From Hygrophila difformis (taxonomy: Eukaryota; Streptophyta; Magnoliopsida; Lamiales; Acanthaceae), in contig JAOANR010000003.1 of assembly GCA_030278955.1 (NCBI GenBank), positions 30,085,227-30,149,226 of the forward strand: a stretch of 64,000 nucleotides of DNA, in the 5' to 3' direction. Each line of letters opens with the position of its first letter. Position 1 is the first letter of the stretch. The translations under genes were made by a program, and so were the position numbers. Positions 11,101 through 22,500 of the stretch are shown here, in pieces. The notes below the pieces were generated by a model, which saw nothing but the letters and a program-made list of their open reading frames with translations, did not search any database and was not told where the DNA came from.

Positions 11101-12847
11101 TATCGATCTTATTCTCCTCGGCTTCCAGATTATGCACGTAGCACGCGTACAGTTGGTATCCCTTCCGCATGAGATTGCAGAACTTTATTGCATTTACTAT
11201 CTTGGCACCCTTCTTCTGAGGCTGCATATAGTAAATGACCTTCCTTCCGCGACTCTTTGCCAACGAGATCTTCTGCTTCTGGCATTCGATGATAGCCTTG
11301 TACCTCGTCAACCAGTCCATTCCCAAAATGATGTCGAAATCCTTAAGGTCAAATTCTATGAGATTCGCAAAGAATTCAGTGTTCTTGATTACTATCGGGA
11401 TCCCGTCATATCGTTTGGAACACGATACTACCTTACCCGATGGTAATTGGATTCCTAAGTTAATGTTATTCGGAGCTGGTAGATCTAACGCAGATATAAT
11501 TCTCGTGGAAATCAAAGAGCAACTCGCTCCTGAGTCAAATAAGACCTTGACAGGTACGCTTAAAGCAGTAAACGTACCTTCGATCACATCGCCTTGAGCA
11601 GCTAAGTCAGCTTGGTTGATCACGTTCAGGCGTCCTACTGGCCTCCCTTGATTCCCATGCTGGTTTGGATTCTGAGGTGGCCTCTGTGCCTGTGGGAATC
11701 TCTGCCCTTGGTTGTCCTGCTGGTTTGGCCCGGCTGGCCTGTTGCCCTGAGGACGGTTTATCAGATCCAACCTCTTGTCAATGCGGTCCTCCCTCGTCCG
11801 GCATTCCTTCTTCATGTGGCCTTCTCGGCCACACCGGTAACAATGCCCCGGTCTTGGGCATTCACGCACCAAGTGCGGAATGTTGCATTCCCGGCATCTG
11901 GGTATGAAGGCGCCCTGGTTATCCGGCCTCCAACCTCCTTGGCCTCCTCGGTTGAGCTCTCTGTTGTCCGGCTTCCTTTGACCATCATTCCTCCCTTGGT
12001 CATTCCCCCTTCTGAAGTGATTCCCAGAGTTATTGTTCCGATTCCTCTTATCGAAATTGTTTAGGCCCTTGCTCGCCTCTCCATGATCCTTGCGCTTCAG
12101 CTGTTGTACTCGTGCAATTGCCACTGCACGATCGTAAACAGCTTGCAGAGTAGTGTGCTGTCCGCCAACCAAGATCTCTCTGATGCTGAGATTCAGCCCC
12201 ATTTCGAATTTCTGGGCTTTATCAGCATCGGTTGGTACCAGCCTTGGAGCGAATCGGACGAGCTCCTTAAACTTCGCATAGTATTCTTGAACTGTCTGGG
12301 TGCCTTGTCGGAGATTTATGAATTCCTCATATTTAGCAGTCTTTATGCTGAGGGGATAGAACCTTTCCCTCATCATCTCCTTAAACTCTTCCCAGAAGTA
12401 GGCATGTTCACCATCAGCAAGTCCTTCTTGGTGGTTTTGCCACCATTCGTCAGCTTCTCCCCTCAAGTAGTACACCGCCACGCCAACCTTTTCATTCGCG
12501 GGACACCTGATGGCAGTAAGCAGTTTGTCAAAAGTCCTTAGCCAATCCTCCAACTTCGCGGGATCCTCCTGTCCCTCGTAATGAGGCGGCTGGTAAGGGT
12601 TTACCATCGCCAGATAATTTATCCGAGCTGCTGGGGGTGGTACTGCTGCTTGAGCTCGGTTGACTTCAGCGTTTCCTAGAGCAACGAGGACTTGCTCAAC
12701 TGTCCTCAACCTCTCATCAAGTGCGTTGGGAACAGGGTTAGCTTGAACTCCCGGATTCGGCGGGTTCGCATCGGCTGGAGCATTAACGTTCTCATTCACT
12801 GGGATCTCAGCTCTAGGTCTCCCTCTGGGCGGCATTCTGATGATCAA
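8171..12847 (-). CDS. gag-pol: Element C Gag-Pol polyprotein with C-terminal chromodomain, intact
   Basis: A single 1558-codon frame encodes the whole retrotransposon protein set. Gag core is at about 95-245. Two zinc knuckles follow: a short-spaced C318/C321/H325/C330 (CX2CX3HX4C) and a normal C336/C339/H344/C349. Aspartic protease has DSG at 438-440. Reverse transcriptase is at about 640-830 with D709 and FIDD at 771-774. RNase H has D920, E957, D982 and D1025. Integrase has the zinc site H1135, H1142, C1172, C1175 and the DDE triad D1205, D1266, E1302. A chromodomain-like end lies at about 1495-1548, with [14 protein letters not shown]; in chromoviruses this domain targets integration to chromatin. 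All catalytic residues I looked for are present. The likely start is the second Met (MPPRGRP, 12835), matching MAPRGRG in element A. Maturation by its own protease is known for the family. Confidence 0.95.
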   Translation of the reverse strand: MIIRMPPRGRPRAEIPVNENVNAPADANPPNPGVQANPVPNALDERLRTVEQVLVALGNAEVNRAQAAVPPPAARINYLAMVNPYQPPHYEGQEDPAKLEDWLRTFDKLLTAIRCPANEKVGVAVYYLRGEADEWWQNHQEGLADGEHAYFWEEFKEMMRERFYPLSIKTAKYEEFINLRQGTQTVQEYYAKFKELVRFAPRLVPTDADKAQKFEMGLNLSIREILVGGQHTTLQAVYDRAVAIARVQQLKRKDHGEASKGLNNFDKRNRNNNSGNHFRRGNDQGRNDGQRKPDNRELNRGGQGGWRPDNQGAFIPRCRECNIPHLVRECPRPGHCYRCGREGHMKKECRTREDRIDKRLDLINRPQGNRPAGPNQQDNQGQRFPQAQRPPQNPNQHGNQGRPVGRLNVINQADLAAQGDVIEGTFTALSVPVKVLFDSGASCSLISTRIISALDLPAPNNINLGIQLPSGKVVSCSKRYDGIPIVIKNTEFFANLIEFDLKDFDIILGMDWLTRYKAIIECQKQKISLAKSRGRKVIYYMQPQKKGAKIVNAIKFCNLMRKGYQLYACYVHNLEAEENKIDSIPVVNEYPDVFPEDIPGMPPEREVEFTIDLVPGIEPVSKAPYRMAPAEMKELKEQLEELLSKGYIRPSTSPWGAPVLFVKKKDGGLRLCIDYRGLNQVTIKNKYPLPRIEDLFDQLKGASVFSKVDLRSGYHQLRIAENDIPKTAFRTRYGHYEFTVMSFGLTNAPAVFMNLMNSVFRELLDTCVVVFIDDILVYSRNEEEHSSHLHQVLGLLRKNQLYAKLSKCEFWKNEVAFLGHIVSAKGVSVDPAKISAVSDWPAPINQTEVRSFLGLAGYYRRFVKDFSKIARPMTQLLKKGLKFDWTAECEQSFRELKGRLTSAPVLALPSETEDYEVYSDASKEGLGCVLMQNRRVIAYASRQLKTHEVNYPTHDLELAAVVFALKIWRHYLYGRTCRMFTDHKSLKYIFTQKELNMRQRRWLELIKDYDLDIAYHEGKANVVADALSRKTRHTANTLILPSELYMDLAKLNTELVHYGTVVETVNAITVESTVFDEIREAQPDDENLQRIKGKISEGKAVGFVIHEDGSVRFKGRWCVPHKCEELKRKLMEEGHSTPYSVHPGGDKLYKDLKKIYWWPRMKKDVADFVAKCITCQKVKAVRQKPLGLVKPLEIPSWKWDSISMDFVSGLPRSPRGMNKIWVIIDRLTKTAIFIPMKENWSMDQLAKAYIENVVRRHGVPHDIISDRDSRFVSNFWTKLQEALGTQIKMSTTFHPMTDGQTERTIQTLEDMLRACVLEFKGSWEDHLPLIEFSYNNSYHASIGMAPFEALYRRKCRSPLCWTKDDDSVVVGPQLIEDMNSKIKVVQQKMKAAQDRQKSYADTRRQELEFEVGDKVMLKVSPMKGVMRFGKRGKLSPRYIGPYEILDRVGTLAYRLALPPELSRVHNVFHVSQLKKYVHDPTHVLQPDVIELDDDLTYEEYPIEVLDVKERVTRNKTVRMVKILWSNHGTEEATWELEADMKQRYPNLFRSDSGAVMGA

Positions 12848-13160
12848 GCACGCAGAGGTTAGATTCGCAGTTAGATGAAAGTTAATAGCCGAGTTAGACT
12901 ATGGTTAGAACTAAATCTCATAGGTTCTAAGTGCTAAAGACCACTGAGATAGGCAAGAAAGGAAAGAGAAAACTAAATACGAAATTCCACTAGATGAAAT
13001 GCTTAACAGCAAGGGTTACATCATGATATACTTACTAAGTTATCACTACGTAAAATGTGATAACGTAACGACAACAAAATGTGAATATACGAATACGCAA
13101 CAATCAGAAAACTAGCAAAAGCAAGTAATGGAGTCCATCACAGAAAACCACACACAACCC

Positions 13161-13619
13161 CTAAAGCAAATAGTCCGGAGAGTAGCCGAGCATCCTACGG
13201 TCGGCCTCTACCTCCTCGTCGGTATCAAGAGGCAGTGGAGGGTTCTCCACAACCTCCTCGGGGTCCTCCTCTTCCTCAACGTTGATGAACTCATCGGGGT
13301 CAAACTCTTCCTCCTCTTCCATCTCTGGCTCGGGCTTAAGCTGGTTTTGCAGCCCAACAATGACCTCCTCCAACGCAAAGATGCGTCCCTGCAACATATG
13401 CACGTGGTGTCGGCAATCCTCGAACTCGGCTGCAAGAGCATCGTGGCGTGCAGCCATCTGGGTACTCCTAATGGTCATAGCCTCCATCCTCTCTTCTAAA
13501 GCCACAATCCTATTTCTATCGTTTGCGGCATCCCTAGAGATATGGCGAAGTTCGTGCGTGATATCCGACATGGAGCACAATAAACGCATGATGGAATCTT
13601 GTAACCTCGGGTCGGCCAT
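13161..13619 (-). CDS. Small coiled-coil/acidic ORF upstream of gag in element C
   Basis: This 152-residue frame lies in the leader between PBS and gag, 267 bp from the 5' LTR and about 325 bp before gag. It starts MADPRLQDSIMRLL and has heptad-like spacing over about residues 20-95 (ALEERMEAM, LQGRIFALEEVI). From about 97 comes a strongly acidic tail with runs of E and the motif EEEEDPEE. I recognise no enzyme domain. Element A has a similarly built 111-residue frame in the same position, which argues against chance. It could be a separate protein translated from its own or a spliced mRNA, or an upstream ORF that limits gag translation. Function is unknown. Confidence 0.6.
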   Translation of the reverse strand: MADPRLQDSIMRLLCSMSDITHELRHISRDAANDRNRIVALEERMEAMTIRSTQMAARHDALAAEFEDCRHHVHMLQGRIFALEEVIVGLQNQLKPEPEMEEEEEFDPDEFINVEEEEDPEEVVENPPLPLDTDEEVEADRRMLGYSPDYLL

Positions 13620-13870
13620 CTAATCATGCAAATTTTACATTAAGCGATATGCCACACATGAAAATAATTTTGTTAATGCACATGCTTCCCCCCAAAAAAA
13701 TAGTACTAAGTTTTTAAGACTTGTCGAATTTGCAAAATATACCTTTCCATGGGTTTCAAAAATAAAATTCCCCTTTTTCCATGGAAATAATACTCAAAAT
13801 GCTTAAAAATAATATTGAATAAGTTGGGCCTCTATAGTGGGCCGAAAAATAATAGCTTTAAAATTTTCGG

Positions 13871-13882
13871 GCTCTGATACCA
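13871..13882 (-). promoter_or_regulatory. Primer binding site of element C (tRNA-iMet)
   Basis: The minus strand reads TGGTATCAGAGC three bases after the LTR end TGTTACA. This is the standard complement of the initiator-methionine tRNA 3' end used by most plant Ty3/gypsy elements. Confidence 0.93.
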
Positions 13883-13885
13883 CTT

Positions 13886-14578
13886 TGTAACACCCCGGAT
13901 TTGATTTCCCAGGCCAGGGCATTACCGCCACACTTTTCTAAACGAGACCCGACCCAAGTCGAGCTCATCTAGAAAAATGCTAAGGCTAAGTTGTATCAAT
14001 TTTTCAAAACAATTTAAAAACCATTCAATCATGCCCGAACTAAAATCAGAGTATCTCATGCATCACAGTAATAATCAGTGCGGAAGCTAAAAACAAATAA
14101 AAACGAGGGCCAAACAGACGGCCAAAAACCAAAGTCCAAAGTCCAGTATCAAAGTCCAGTGCAGAAATTTAAAACAACAGTAAAATGCGACAAGTCTTTA
14201 TTTTTGAGAATCCCATCCCAATGCGCCATCACTTACTCTGCGAAAAAGAGAGACAACAATATTTTTATCAGTACAAACGGTACTGAGTAAGTTAATGTAT
14301 AGCATAACAAAATTTAAAGGTTTAGAGGAGTAATAGAAAGTTGGAAATTTAATTTAACAAACGAATAAAAATGATTTACGGGGATTTCTCTTTACGCTTT
14401 ACCACACCAATGTTCATTTTGATCGAGGACATCCAAACATTACCCGCTTGGGCGCTTATGTCCACAAGCTGCCGGTATCAACGATCCAGGGCCTTAGCCG
14501 TTTTGGGATCAATTACCCGCTTGGGCACTTATGTCCACAAGCCGACGGTATCCACAATGTGAGAGCAGCGGACCCTAT
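13886..14578 (-). repeat. Element C 5' LTR, left piece
   Basis: It begins TGTAACACCCCGGATTTG as in the 3' LTR copy at 5388 and is interrupted after GACCCTAT, where element B has inserted and duplicated CCTAT. The remainder resumes at 22730. Confidence 0.93.
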
Positions 14579-14803
14579 TGTAACAACCCGAATATTATGT
14601 ATCCCAAATCAATAAATAAACAAATTCAAATTGTTTTGAACTACGTCTTGGCTTGATCCCTTCACAGGGTACGTAGGCAGCTTAGAAATTTTAATTCTGA
14701 GTTCAGTCATAATACAAAAAAAAAAACTAATATAAACAAAAAGAACCATAGTTCTTAGCTCGAGAGGGAAGCTAAAAACGCAACTTCGAGGACGAAGTTG
14801 ATT

Positions 14804-14819
14804 CTTAAGGGGAGTAGAC
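14804..14819 (+). promoter_or_regulatory. Fossil PPT2 captured inside the B LTR
   Basis: CTTAAGGGGAGTAGAC directly precedes TGTAATACCCGAG, exactly the arrangement at the true LTR border of element C. In B it sits 241 bp inside the LTR and recurs in the second LTR at about 19776-19791. It marks where the LTR used to begin. Confidence 0.75.
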
Positions 14820-16911
14820 TGTAATACCCGAGAATTTTGTAACATAAATAAATAAATAAATACAATATATAAATAAAATAAATAATTTAAAGATAAAATG
14901 AGAAATGAAATTTAATTCAAGAAGGAATTAAATATCCAAGAACCCGTGAAGTCGAAAATAATTTAATTAAATAAATTATTGCACGAGAGCCAAAAGACGA
15001 CGAATTAGAAGCCGACAAATCCGAACCCGACGGACTTAAGATTTAAAACACGAAATCAATTTCAAGTTGAAATAGATTTAAGATAGGAATCATGATCCGA
15101 GAATGACCCGGAATAATCGAGCCCGAAAATGTAGGAGGATAGAAACCCGAAAGAGAGGAGAAAAGGCCCGACGGGATCGCACGGCCCAGTCCGGACGCAC
15201 GGCCCAGACCAGGCCGCGCGCCCTCCGCGCGGTGTTTGGCCTTACACCGCGCCACCACCGCGCCACCAAACAGGCAGCAGCAATCAATGCGATTTCGGCG
15301 ATTTTCTTACCATAATTCGACTCCCTTCTATGGAAACTAGATCAACTTCGGGGGGAAGGGATTATGGACGAATCATGGCTGATTCTTGGCCATATTTTTA
15401 GATTCAATTCCCCTTCCTTCCCCTCATATCCACTCTTAACTTCTCCTTTATTCTCCCAAAAACCGAAAACCCCATATTCTCTTGTGTTCTTGCTTTCCGA
15501 TCACTTTCCGACGAACAAACCGGAGAAAGGAGGACGTGGAGAGGAAGTATTCAGACCATAGATAGTTGTAAGATGAAGTCTTGAACTTCGTTTCATAGTT
15601 TTCGTCGGATTTAGATTCTAACTTATGGTTTTTATTCTCAAAAACACAAATCGGAGCCAAAGGAGGAAGAACCGTGTTGAGGAGATCCGTTCGTAGCCAT
15701 CCGTAGATTCCGGACGACCCAAGGGCTGTTTAGAACTCATATTAGGTAAATTAATTCTTACATACGGTTTTTGGTGGCTAAAATTTAACCCGAACATGAA
15801 ATCTAACGAAAAACTCGATGAAATCTGTCAACAAAAGATTCACACGCGCGCAGCGTTCTTGGAGGAATTTTTCGAACCCTTAAAAGTCTTCAAACGAGAA
15901 AACTCAAAACATAAAAAGTGTTCCTAAGACATAGATATACATGCTGTAAAATTTTCATAATTTTTCGTGAAAGTTTGATGCCCGAAAAACGAGTCTGAAC
16001 ACCTCTGAAATTATTTTCGCGCTAAGAACTTGGCAGATTTCACTCTCGATCTTGTTAGCCATTTTGACCTTGGATCTAGGCCGAATTAGGACTTGTGCAA
16101 AACATGAAATTTGTAGATCTATGAGTATTGAATACCCCTGTAAAATTTCATGCATTTTCATTAAGATTTGCTACCCCAAACCGCGTCGAACATATTCTGT
16201 TGCGCGTGAACTTTTCGAAAACTGAGACAGATTATATGATCGAACTTGATGTGCATATTTCTATCACTTGTGATAAAAACTAATCTTTGGTGTAAACATA
16301 AAAGTTGTAGATAAATGTCTTGAGAATATGCGTGTAAAATTTTGTGCATTTTCATTAACGTTTGGATTGTCAAAACCAGTTTTGAATACACTGTGTCCGA
16401 GAAGGAAAAGTCGACAGATTTTTAAACCGAAATTAGTGGATTAATCTGACTTAATCCGTGATGAATTTGCATAATTTGCCTCTAATAAAACTTGTTTATT
16501 TTGGTGTCCTTTAAATGCCTGTAAAATTTCATAAATTTTGGAGGTCGTTTGCTATATCAAAAACTCTTTTTAAAATCAATGCGCTGTGTAGACAATTATG
16601 ACATATTTTGGCTTTTGTAAAGATTGTAAAATTTCACCCATTTCCTCACATAATTTCGGAAAACTTAAAACACGAAAGTTGTTCGTTAGCGTGTTTTTGA
16701 TCTACTGTAGAAGTTTCAAGTCGATTGCTTTTGAAATGAATTTTTAAACTGAGATGGCGTAAACTGTGGAAACGGCTTGGTTGAAATGTTGAAAAACTCG
16801 TCTTTGAGAAACACATGATTTGCGAGATATGTCTAAACAAATAAAAACATTTTTTAAAAATTATTTTGAAACTTTGGTGAATTGTGACCAAGTTAGATAT
16901 TATCAATATTG

Positions 16912-17085
16912 ACTATGTGGCTTGTGGACATAAGGGCCCAAGCGTATGTCTAGCGGACGTAAGAGCCCTAGCGCGATATTGATTATGTGACTTGTGGACA
17001 TAAGGGCCCAAGCGTATGACTAGCGGACGTAAGGGCCCTAGTGAATATTGACCATGAGGCTAGTGGACATAAGAGCCCTAGCGAA
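16912..17085 (+). repeat. Tandem modules in the B LTR
   Basis: About five alternating modules, GTGGACATAAGGGCCCAAGC and TAGCGGACGTAAGAGCCCTA, are separated by ATATTGAYTATGTG linkers. The second LTR repeats them at 21885-22059. The reverse complement of similar modules (GGGCGCTTATGTCCAC) is in the C LTR at about 5950 and 6025. Confidence 0.8.
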
Positions 17086-17754
17086 TGGTGATCTATAAAG
17101 GAAACGAAACGAGAAATTTATACGAGATTTAATTAAATCATGGCTAGATTGTGTTTTGGCTTATATCAATTTATTTAATCGCCTTGCAAGTTATATGTGA
17201 TTATTTCGTATGCATACCTTTGATCTTTACAATTAAATTCCATTATCTTGACGAGTTAATTTATATAGTGCCTGCAAACATGCTAAATGTAAGTCAATTC
17301 TTTCTTAAATAATTAAAGGCTTTGAAACCCCATTATTGTATGCTAGGGGTTAACTTACTCAGCATGTTTATGCTGACAAACCGTTGCTCTCTTCTTCTTT
17401 TCAGAGTATGAGGCTTACACATGAGCATAGCATGCATTGGGATTTGGGAATGTTTACTCTCGTTTTTATACATGACTTGCATAACGGGCCTGTATAACCC
17501 GTGTTTTGGCCGTGTTGGCCCTATTTATATTTCCGCTGCTATATCTATATTTAAATATTACTTTCCGCTGCAACTTAGATAATACTATGTAATGATTTTT
17601 GTTATATATTTATAAATGGGCTATTTGAAATGTTTTAAATTCTGAAAAACCATAGCCTTGCATCTCTCTAACAAGCTCGGAGAAACCGCGTCTTGCTAGG
17701 GAGGTGTGGCGGTGACATCCCGGCCTGGGTTATCAAATCCGGGGTGTTACAAAG

Positions 17755-17766
17755 TGGTATCAGAGC
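17755..17766 (+). promoter_or_regulatory. Primer binding site of element B (tRNA-iMet)
   Basis: TGGTATCAGAGC lies three bases after the LTR end TGTTACA, the same primer site and spacing as in A and C. Confidence 0.93.
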
Positions 17767-18383
17767 CCGGAATATTTTTAAACCATTATTTTTAAGTATT
17801 ATTATTTTTAAAGTTATTATTTCTAAACTAGTAATATATTTTAAAAAGCCCAATTATTATTTTGAAGTTAAAGCCCAAATTTTTAGCCCAAAAATTTTTA
17901 GAAGCCCAAATATTTTTTTTAAGAAGCCCAAGAAATTATTTTTAGCCCAATACTTTATATACTTACTATTGTGGGCTCAATTTTTTTAAGCCCAATTGTT
18001 TTAAGGCCCAATACCTGTATTTTTAAATAAAGCCCAAATGTTTATTATTTTGGCCCAATATAGAGGCCCAAGACTTTTATCTACTATTATTATCTTTAAA
18101 TTTTAAAAATATTACATCCGTGGAATAAACTTATTTTTAAAATCCATGGAAGATAGATATAAATAAAATATACATTAGCTTCGGGGGGGGATTGCATTGC
18201 ATTGCATATATACATAAATATTTACACTAACTCTTTTTATGTGAATTATCCGTGATAAGAAACACTCCTACCTTAGAACTCGACATGACCTTGACTTAGG
18301 AGCGCTTGCTAAAGACTAACTTTGCCTTAGTCCTAGATCTTGATCACTTAGAAACTCATCTTCGCGTGCTTCTATAACAGAAA
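17767..18383 (+). other. AT-rich leader of element B
   Basis: About 620 bp between PBS and gag, rich in the recurring word AAGCCCAA. There is no counterpart of the coiled-coil ORF found here in A and C. Confidence 0.6.
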
Positions 18384-19466
18384 ATGACACCTAGAAGAAA
18401 ACTGAGGAAGGTAAGCCCAAACGGCACTGACACTTACCTTCCAAACGCACCTAACAACAATGAGATTCCTCCGAACGTAGGAGATCGAGCGCCTCCTATT
18501 CCCAACAACATGGATGACCGATTAAGGACGGTAGAAGAAGTACTCGTAGCATTAGGAAATGCCGAGGTGCATAGGGCACAAGCGGCAATACCTCCGCCAG
18601 TAGCTCGAGTCAACTACTTGGCATTGGTAAACCCCTACAACCCACCCCATTATGACGGGCAAGACGATCCGGCCAAGTTGGAGGGTTGGATCCGTACCTT
18701 TGACAAACTCTTGGACGCTATCAAATGCCCCGACGAGGAGAAGATACGTGTAGCGACTTACTACTTAGGAGGCGAAGCCGATGAGTGGTGGCAAAACCTT
18801 CGAACGAATTCAGAGGAAGATGAAGAATCCTACACCTGGGAAGGACTTAAGGAAGCCTTGAGAGAAAGATTCTACCCACTGAGCACCAAGACTGCGAAAT
18901 ACGAGGAATTCATCAACCTGAAGCAAGGTGCACAAACAGTGCAAGAGTACTACACCAAATTCAAGGAGCTAGTACGATTTGCTACGAGGATAGTACCAAC
19001 CGATTCTGACAAGGCTCAGAAATTCGAGATGGGTCTGAACCTTAGTATCCGGGAGATACTTGCAGTAGGACAATTCGCAAACCTGCAGACGATATATGAT
19101 CGCGCTGTAGCAATTGCTCGAATCCAGCAATTGAAGCGTAAGGAAAATGGTGAGTCGAGCAAGGACTCTCAAGGACTTGAGAAGAAGGATCGGAAAGACA
19201 ACAACAGAAACTCTAGGAAAGACAATGGATCTCGAAGGAAAGAAAATAAAGGTCTCGAGAATGGAAGAGATGACAACCGTGAAGCATTCATACCACGCTG
19301 CCCACGATGCAACCATGCACATCTGGTACGCCAGTGCCCGAAGCCTGGAGCCTGCTATAAGTGCGGCAAGTTTGGTCACAAGGCTAGGGGATGCCGAACG
19401 CCAGAGGAGGCGATCGAAAGGAGAATAGATCTGGTGACCCTTCAGCAAGGAGAGACTGACACGTAA
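18384..19466 (+). CDS. gag: Element B Gag protein, intact, stand-alone
   Basis: A 360-residue frame equals the N-terminal quarter of the C polyprotein. The shared segment from about residue 43 onward ([19 protein letters not shown]) covers the Gag core with YYLGGEADEWW and [14 protein letters not shown]. Two zinc knuckles lie near the end: CPRCNHAHLVRQC (CX2CX3HX4C) and CYKCGKFGHKARGC (CX2CX4HX4C). A basic, low-complexity linker rich in K, R, N and D separates core and knuckles. The frame ends soon after the knuckles; the pol part is deleted. An open gag frame in an element without pol suggests that making its own Gag helps it to be packaged or copied. This is inference. Translation is likely from the LTR-driven mRNA. 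Confidence 0.92.
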   Translation: MTPRRKLRKVSPNGTDTYLPNAPNNNEIPPNVGDRAPPIPNNMDDRLRTVEEVLVALGNAEVHRAQAAIPPPVARVNYLALVNPYNPPHYDGQDDPAKLEGWIRTFDKLLDAIKCPDEEKIRVATYYLGGEADEWWQNLRTNSEEDEESYTWEGLKEALRERFYPLSTKTAKYEEFINLKQGAQTVQEYYTKFKELVRFATRIVPTDSDKAQKFEMGLNLSIREILAVGQFANLQTIYDRAVAIARIQQLKRKENGESSKDSQGLEKKDRKDNNRNSRKDNGSRRKENKGLENGRDDNREAFIPRCPRCNHAHLVRQCPKPGACYKCGKFGHKARGCRTPEEAIERRIDLVTLQQGETDT

Positions 19467-19530
19467 CAAGGTCAAAACCCGAACTTTCTTGAGAATAATG
19501 CTTAGGCAGTTATGGGGACATAACTGTAAT

Positions 19531-19546
19531 CTTAAGGGGGGGAGGA
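19531..19546 (+). promoter_or_regulatory. PPT of element B (homologue of PPT1)
   Basis: CTTAAGGGGGGGAGGA directly precedes the LTR start TGTAACAACCCG. It sits behind the residual pol end and corresponds to PPT1 of A and C, not to PPT2. Confidence 0.85.
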
Positions 19547-22500
19547 TGTAACAACCCGAATATTATGTATCCCAAATCAATAAATAAACAAATTCAAATT
19601 GTTTTGAACTACGTCTTGGCTTGATCCCTTCACAGGGTACGTAGGCAGCTTAGAAATTTTAATTCTGAGTTCAGTCATAATACAAAAAAAAAAAAAAAAC
19701 TAATATAAACAAAAAGAACCATAGTTCTTAGCTCGAGAGGGAAGCTAAAAACGCAACTTCGATGACGAAGTTGATTCTTAAGGGGAGTAGACTGTAATAC
19801 CCAAGAATTTTGTAACATAAATAAATAAATAAATACAATATATAAATAAAATAAATAATTTAAAGATAAAATGAGAAATGAAATTTAATTCAAGAAGGAA
19901 TTAAATATCCAAGAACCCGTGAAGTCGAAAATAATTTAATTAAATAAATTATTGCACGAGAGCCAAAAGACGACGAATTAGAAGCCGACAAATCCGAACC
20001 CGACGGACTTAAGATTTAAAACACGAAATCAATTTCAAGTTGAAATAGATTTAAGATAGGAATCATGATCCGAGAATGACCCGGAATAATCGAGCCCGAA
20101 AATGTAGGAGGATAGAAACCCGAAAGAGAGGAGAAAAGGCCCGACGGGATCGCACGGCCCAGTCCGGACGCACGGCCCAGACCAGGCCGCGCGCCCTCCG
20201 CGCGGTGTTTGGCCTTACACCGCGCCACCACCGCGCCACCAAACAGGCAGCAGCAATCAATGCGATTTCGGCGATTTTCTTACCATAATTCGACTCCCTT
20301 CTATGGAAACTAGATCAACTTCGGGGGGAAGGGATTATGGACGAATCATGGCTGATTCTTGGCCATATTTTCAGATTCAATTCCCCTTCCTTCCCCTCAT
20401 ATCCACTCTTAACTTCTCCTTTATTCTCCCAAAAACCGAAAACCCCATATTCTCTTGTGTTCTTGCTTTCCGATCACTTTCCGACGAACAAACCGGAGAA
20501 AGGAGGACGTGGAGAGGAAGTATTCAGACCATAGATAGTTGTAAGATGAAGTCTTGAACTTCGTTTCATAGTTTTCGTCGGATTTAGATTCTAACTTATG
20601 GTTTTTATTCTCAAAAACACAAATCGGAGCCAAAGGAGGAAGAACCGTGTTGAGGAGATCCGTTCGTAGCCATCCGTAGATTCCGGACGACCCAAGGGCT
20701 GTTTAGAACTCATATTAGGTAAATTAATTCTTACATACGGTTTTTGGTGGCTAAAATTTAACCCGAACATGAAATCTAACGAAAAACTCGATGAAATCTG
20801 TCAACAAAAGATTCACACGCGCGCAGCGTTCTTGGAGGAATTTTTCGAACCCTTAAAAGTCTTCAAACGAGAAAACTCAAAACATAAAAAGTGTTCCTAA
20901 GACATAGATATACATGCTGTAAAATTTTCATAATTTTTCGTGAAAGTTTGATGCCCGAAAAACGAGTCTGAACACCTCTGAAATTATTTTCGCGCTAAGA
21001 ACTTGGCAGATTTCACTCTCGATCTTGTTAGCCATTTTGACCTTGGATCTAGGCCGAATTAGGACTTGTGCAAAACATGAAATTTTTAGATCTATGAGTA
21101 TTAAATACCCCTGTAAAATTTCATGCATTTTCATTAAGATTTGCTACCCCAAACCGCGTCGAACATATTCTGTTGCGCGTGAACTTTTCGAAAACTGAGA
21201 CAGATTATATGATCGAACTTGATGTGCATATTTCTATCACTTGTGATAAAAACTAATCTTTGGTGTAAACATAAAAGTTGTAGATAAATGTCTTGAGAAT
21301 ATGCGTGTAAAATTTTGTGCATTTTCATTAACGTTTGGATTGTCAAAACCAGTTTTGAATACACTGTGTCCGAGAAGGAAAAGTCGACAGATTTTTAAAC
21401 CGAAATTAGTGGATTAATCTGACTTAATCCGTGATGAATTTGCATAATTTGCCTCTAATAAAACTTGTTTATTTTGGTGTCCTTTAAATGCCTGTAAAAT
21501 TTCATAAATTTTGGAGGTCGTTTGCTATATCAAAAACTCTTTTTAAAATCAATGCGCTGTGTAGACAATTATGACAGATTTTGGCTTTTGTAAAGATTGT
21601 AAAATTTCACCCATTTCCTCACATAATTTTGGAAAACGTAAAACACGAAAGTTGTTCGTTAGCGTGTTTTTGATCTACTGTAGAAGTTTCAAGTCGATTG
21701 CTTTTGAAATGAATTTTTAAACTGAGATGGCGTAAACTGTGGAAACGGCTTGGTTGAAATGTTGAAAAACTCGTCTTTGAGAAACACATGATTTGCGAGA
21801 TATGTCTAAACAAATAAAAACATTTTTTAAAAATTATTTTGAAACTTTGGTGAATTGTGACCAAGTTAGATATTATCAATATTGACTATGTGGCTTGTGG
21901 ACATAAGGGCCCAAGCGTATGTCTAGCGGACGTAAGAGCCCTAGCGCGATATTGATTATGTGACTTGTGGACATAAGGGCCCAAGCGTATGACTAGCGGA
22001 CGTAAGGGCCCTAGTGAATATTGACCATCAGGCTAGTGGACATAAGAGTCCTAGCGAATGGTGATCTATAAAGGAAACGAAACGAGAAATTTATACGAGA
22101 TTTAATTAAATCATGGCTAGATTGTGTTTTGGCTTATATCAATTTATTTAATCGCCTTGCAAGTTATATGTGATTATTTCGTATGCATACCTTTGATCTT
22201 TACAATTAAATTCCATTATCTTGACGAGTTAATTTATATAGTGCCTGCAAACATGCTAAATGTAAGTCAATTCTTTCTTAAATAATTAAAGGCTTTGAAA
22301 CCCCATTATTGTATGCTAGGGGTTAACTTACTCAGCATGTTTATGCTGACAAACCGTTGCTCTCTTCTTCTTTTCAGAGTATGAGGCTTACACATGAGCA
22401 TAGCATGCATTGGGATTTGGGAATGTTTACTCTCGTTTTTATACATGACTTGCATAACGGGCCTGTATAACCCGTGTTTTGGCCGTGTTGGCCCTATTTA

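Larger units (their letters stand above)
14579..17751 (+). repeat. Element B 5' LTR (3.17 kb)
   Basis: It starts TGTAACAACCCGAATATT and ends CCGGGGTGTTACA. The first 241 bp (14579-14819) correspond to the 3' untranslated region of A/C-type elements, including the GGGTACGTAGGCAGC phrase, the CAACTTCG...CGAAGTTG hairpin at 14781-14800 and a PPT2. The ancestral LTR start TGTAATACCCGAG appears internally at 14820. A GCGC-rich block lies near 15165-15270. Confidence 0.92.

Noticed and set aside
11132..12541. Plus-strand ORFs across element C pol and gag
   Set aside because: Antisense shadows of the minus-strand gag-pol frame.
14820..17751. TGTAATACCCGAG at 14820 as the left border of the B LTR
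   Set aside because: The CCTAT duplication and the second LTR copy both place the border at 14579.
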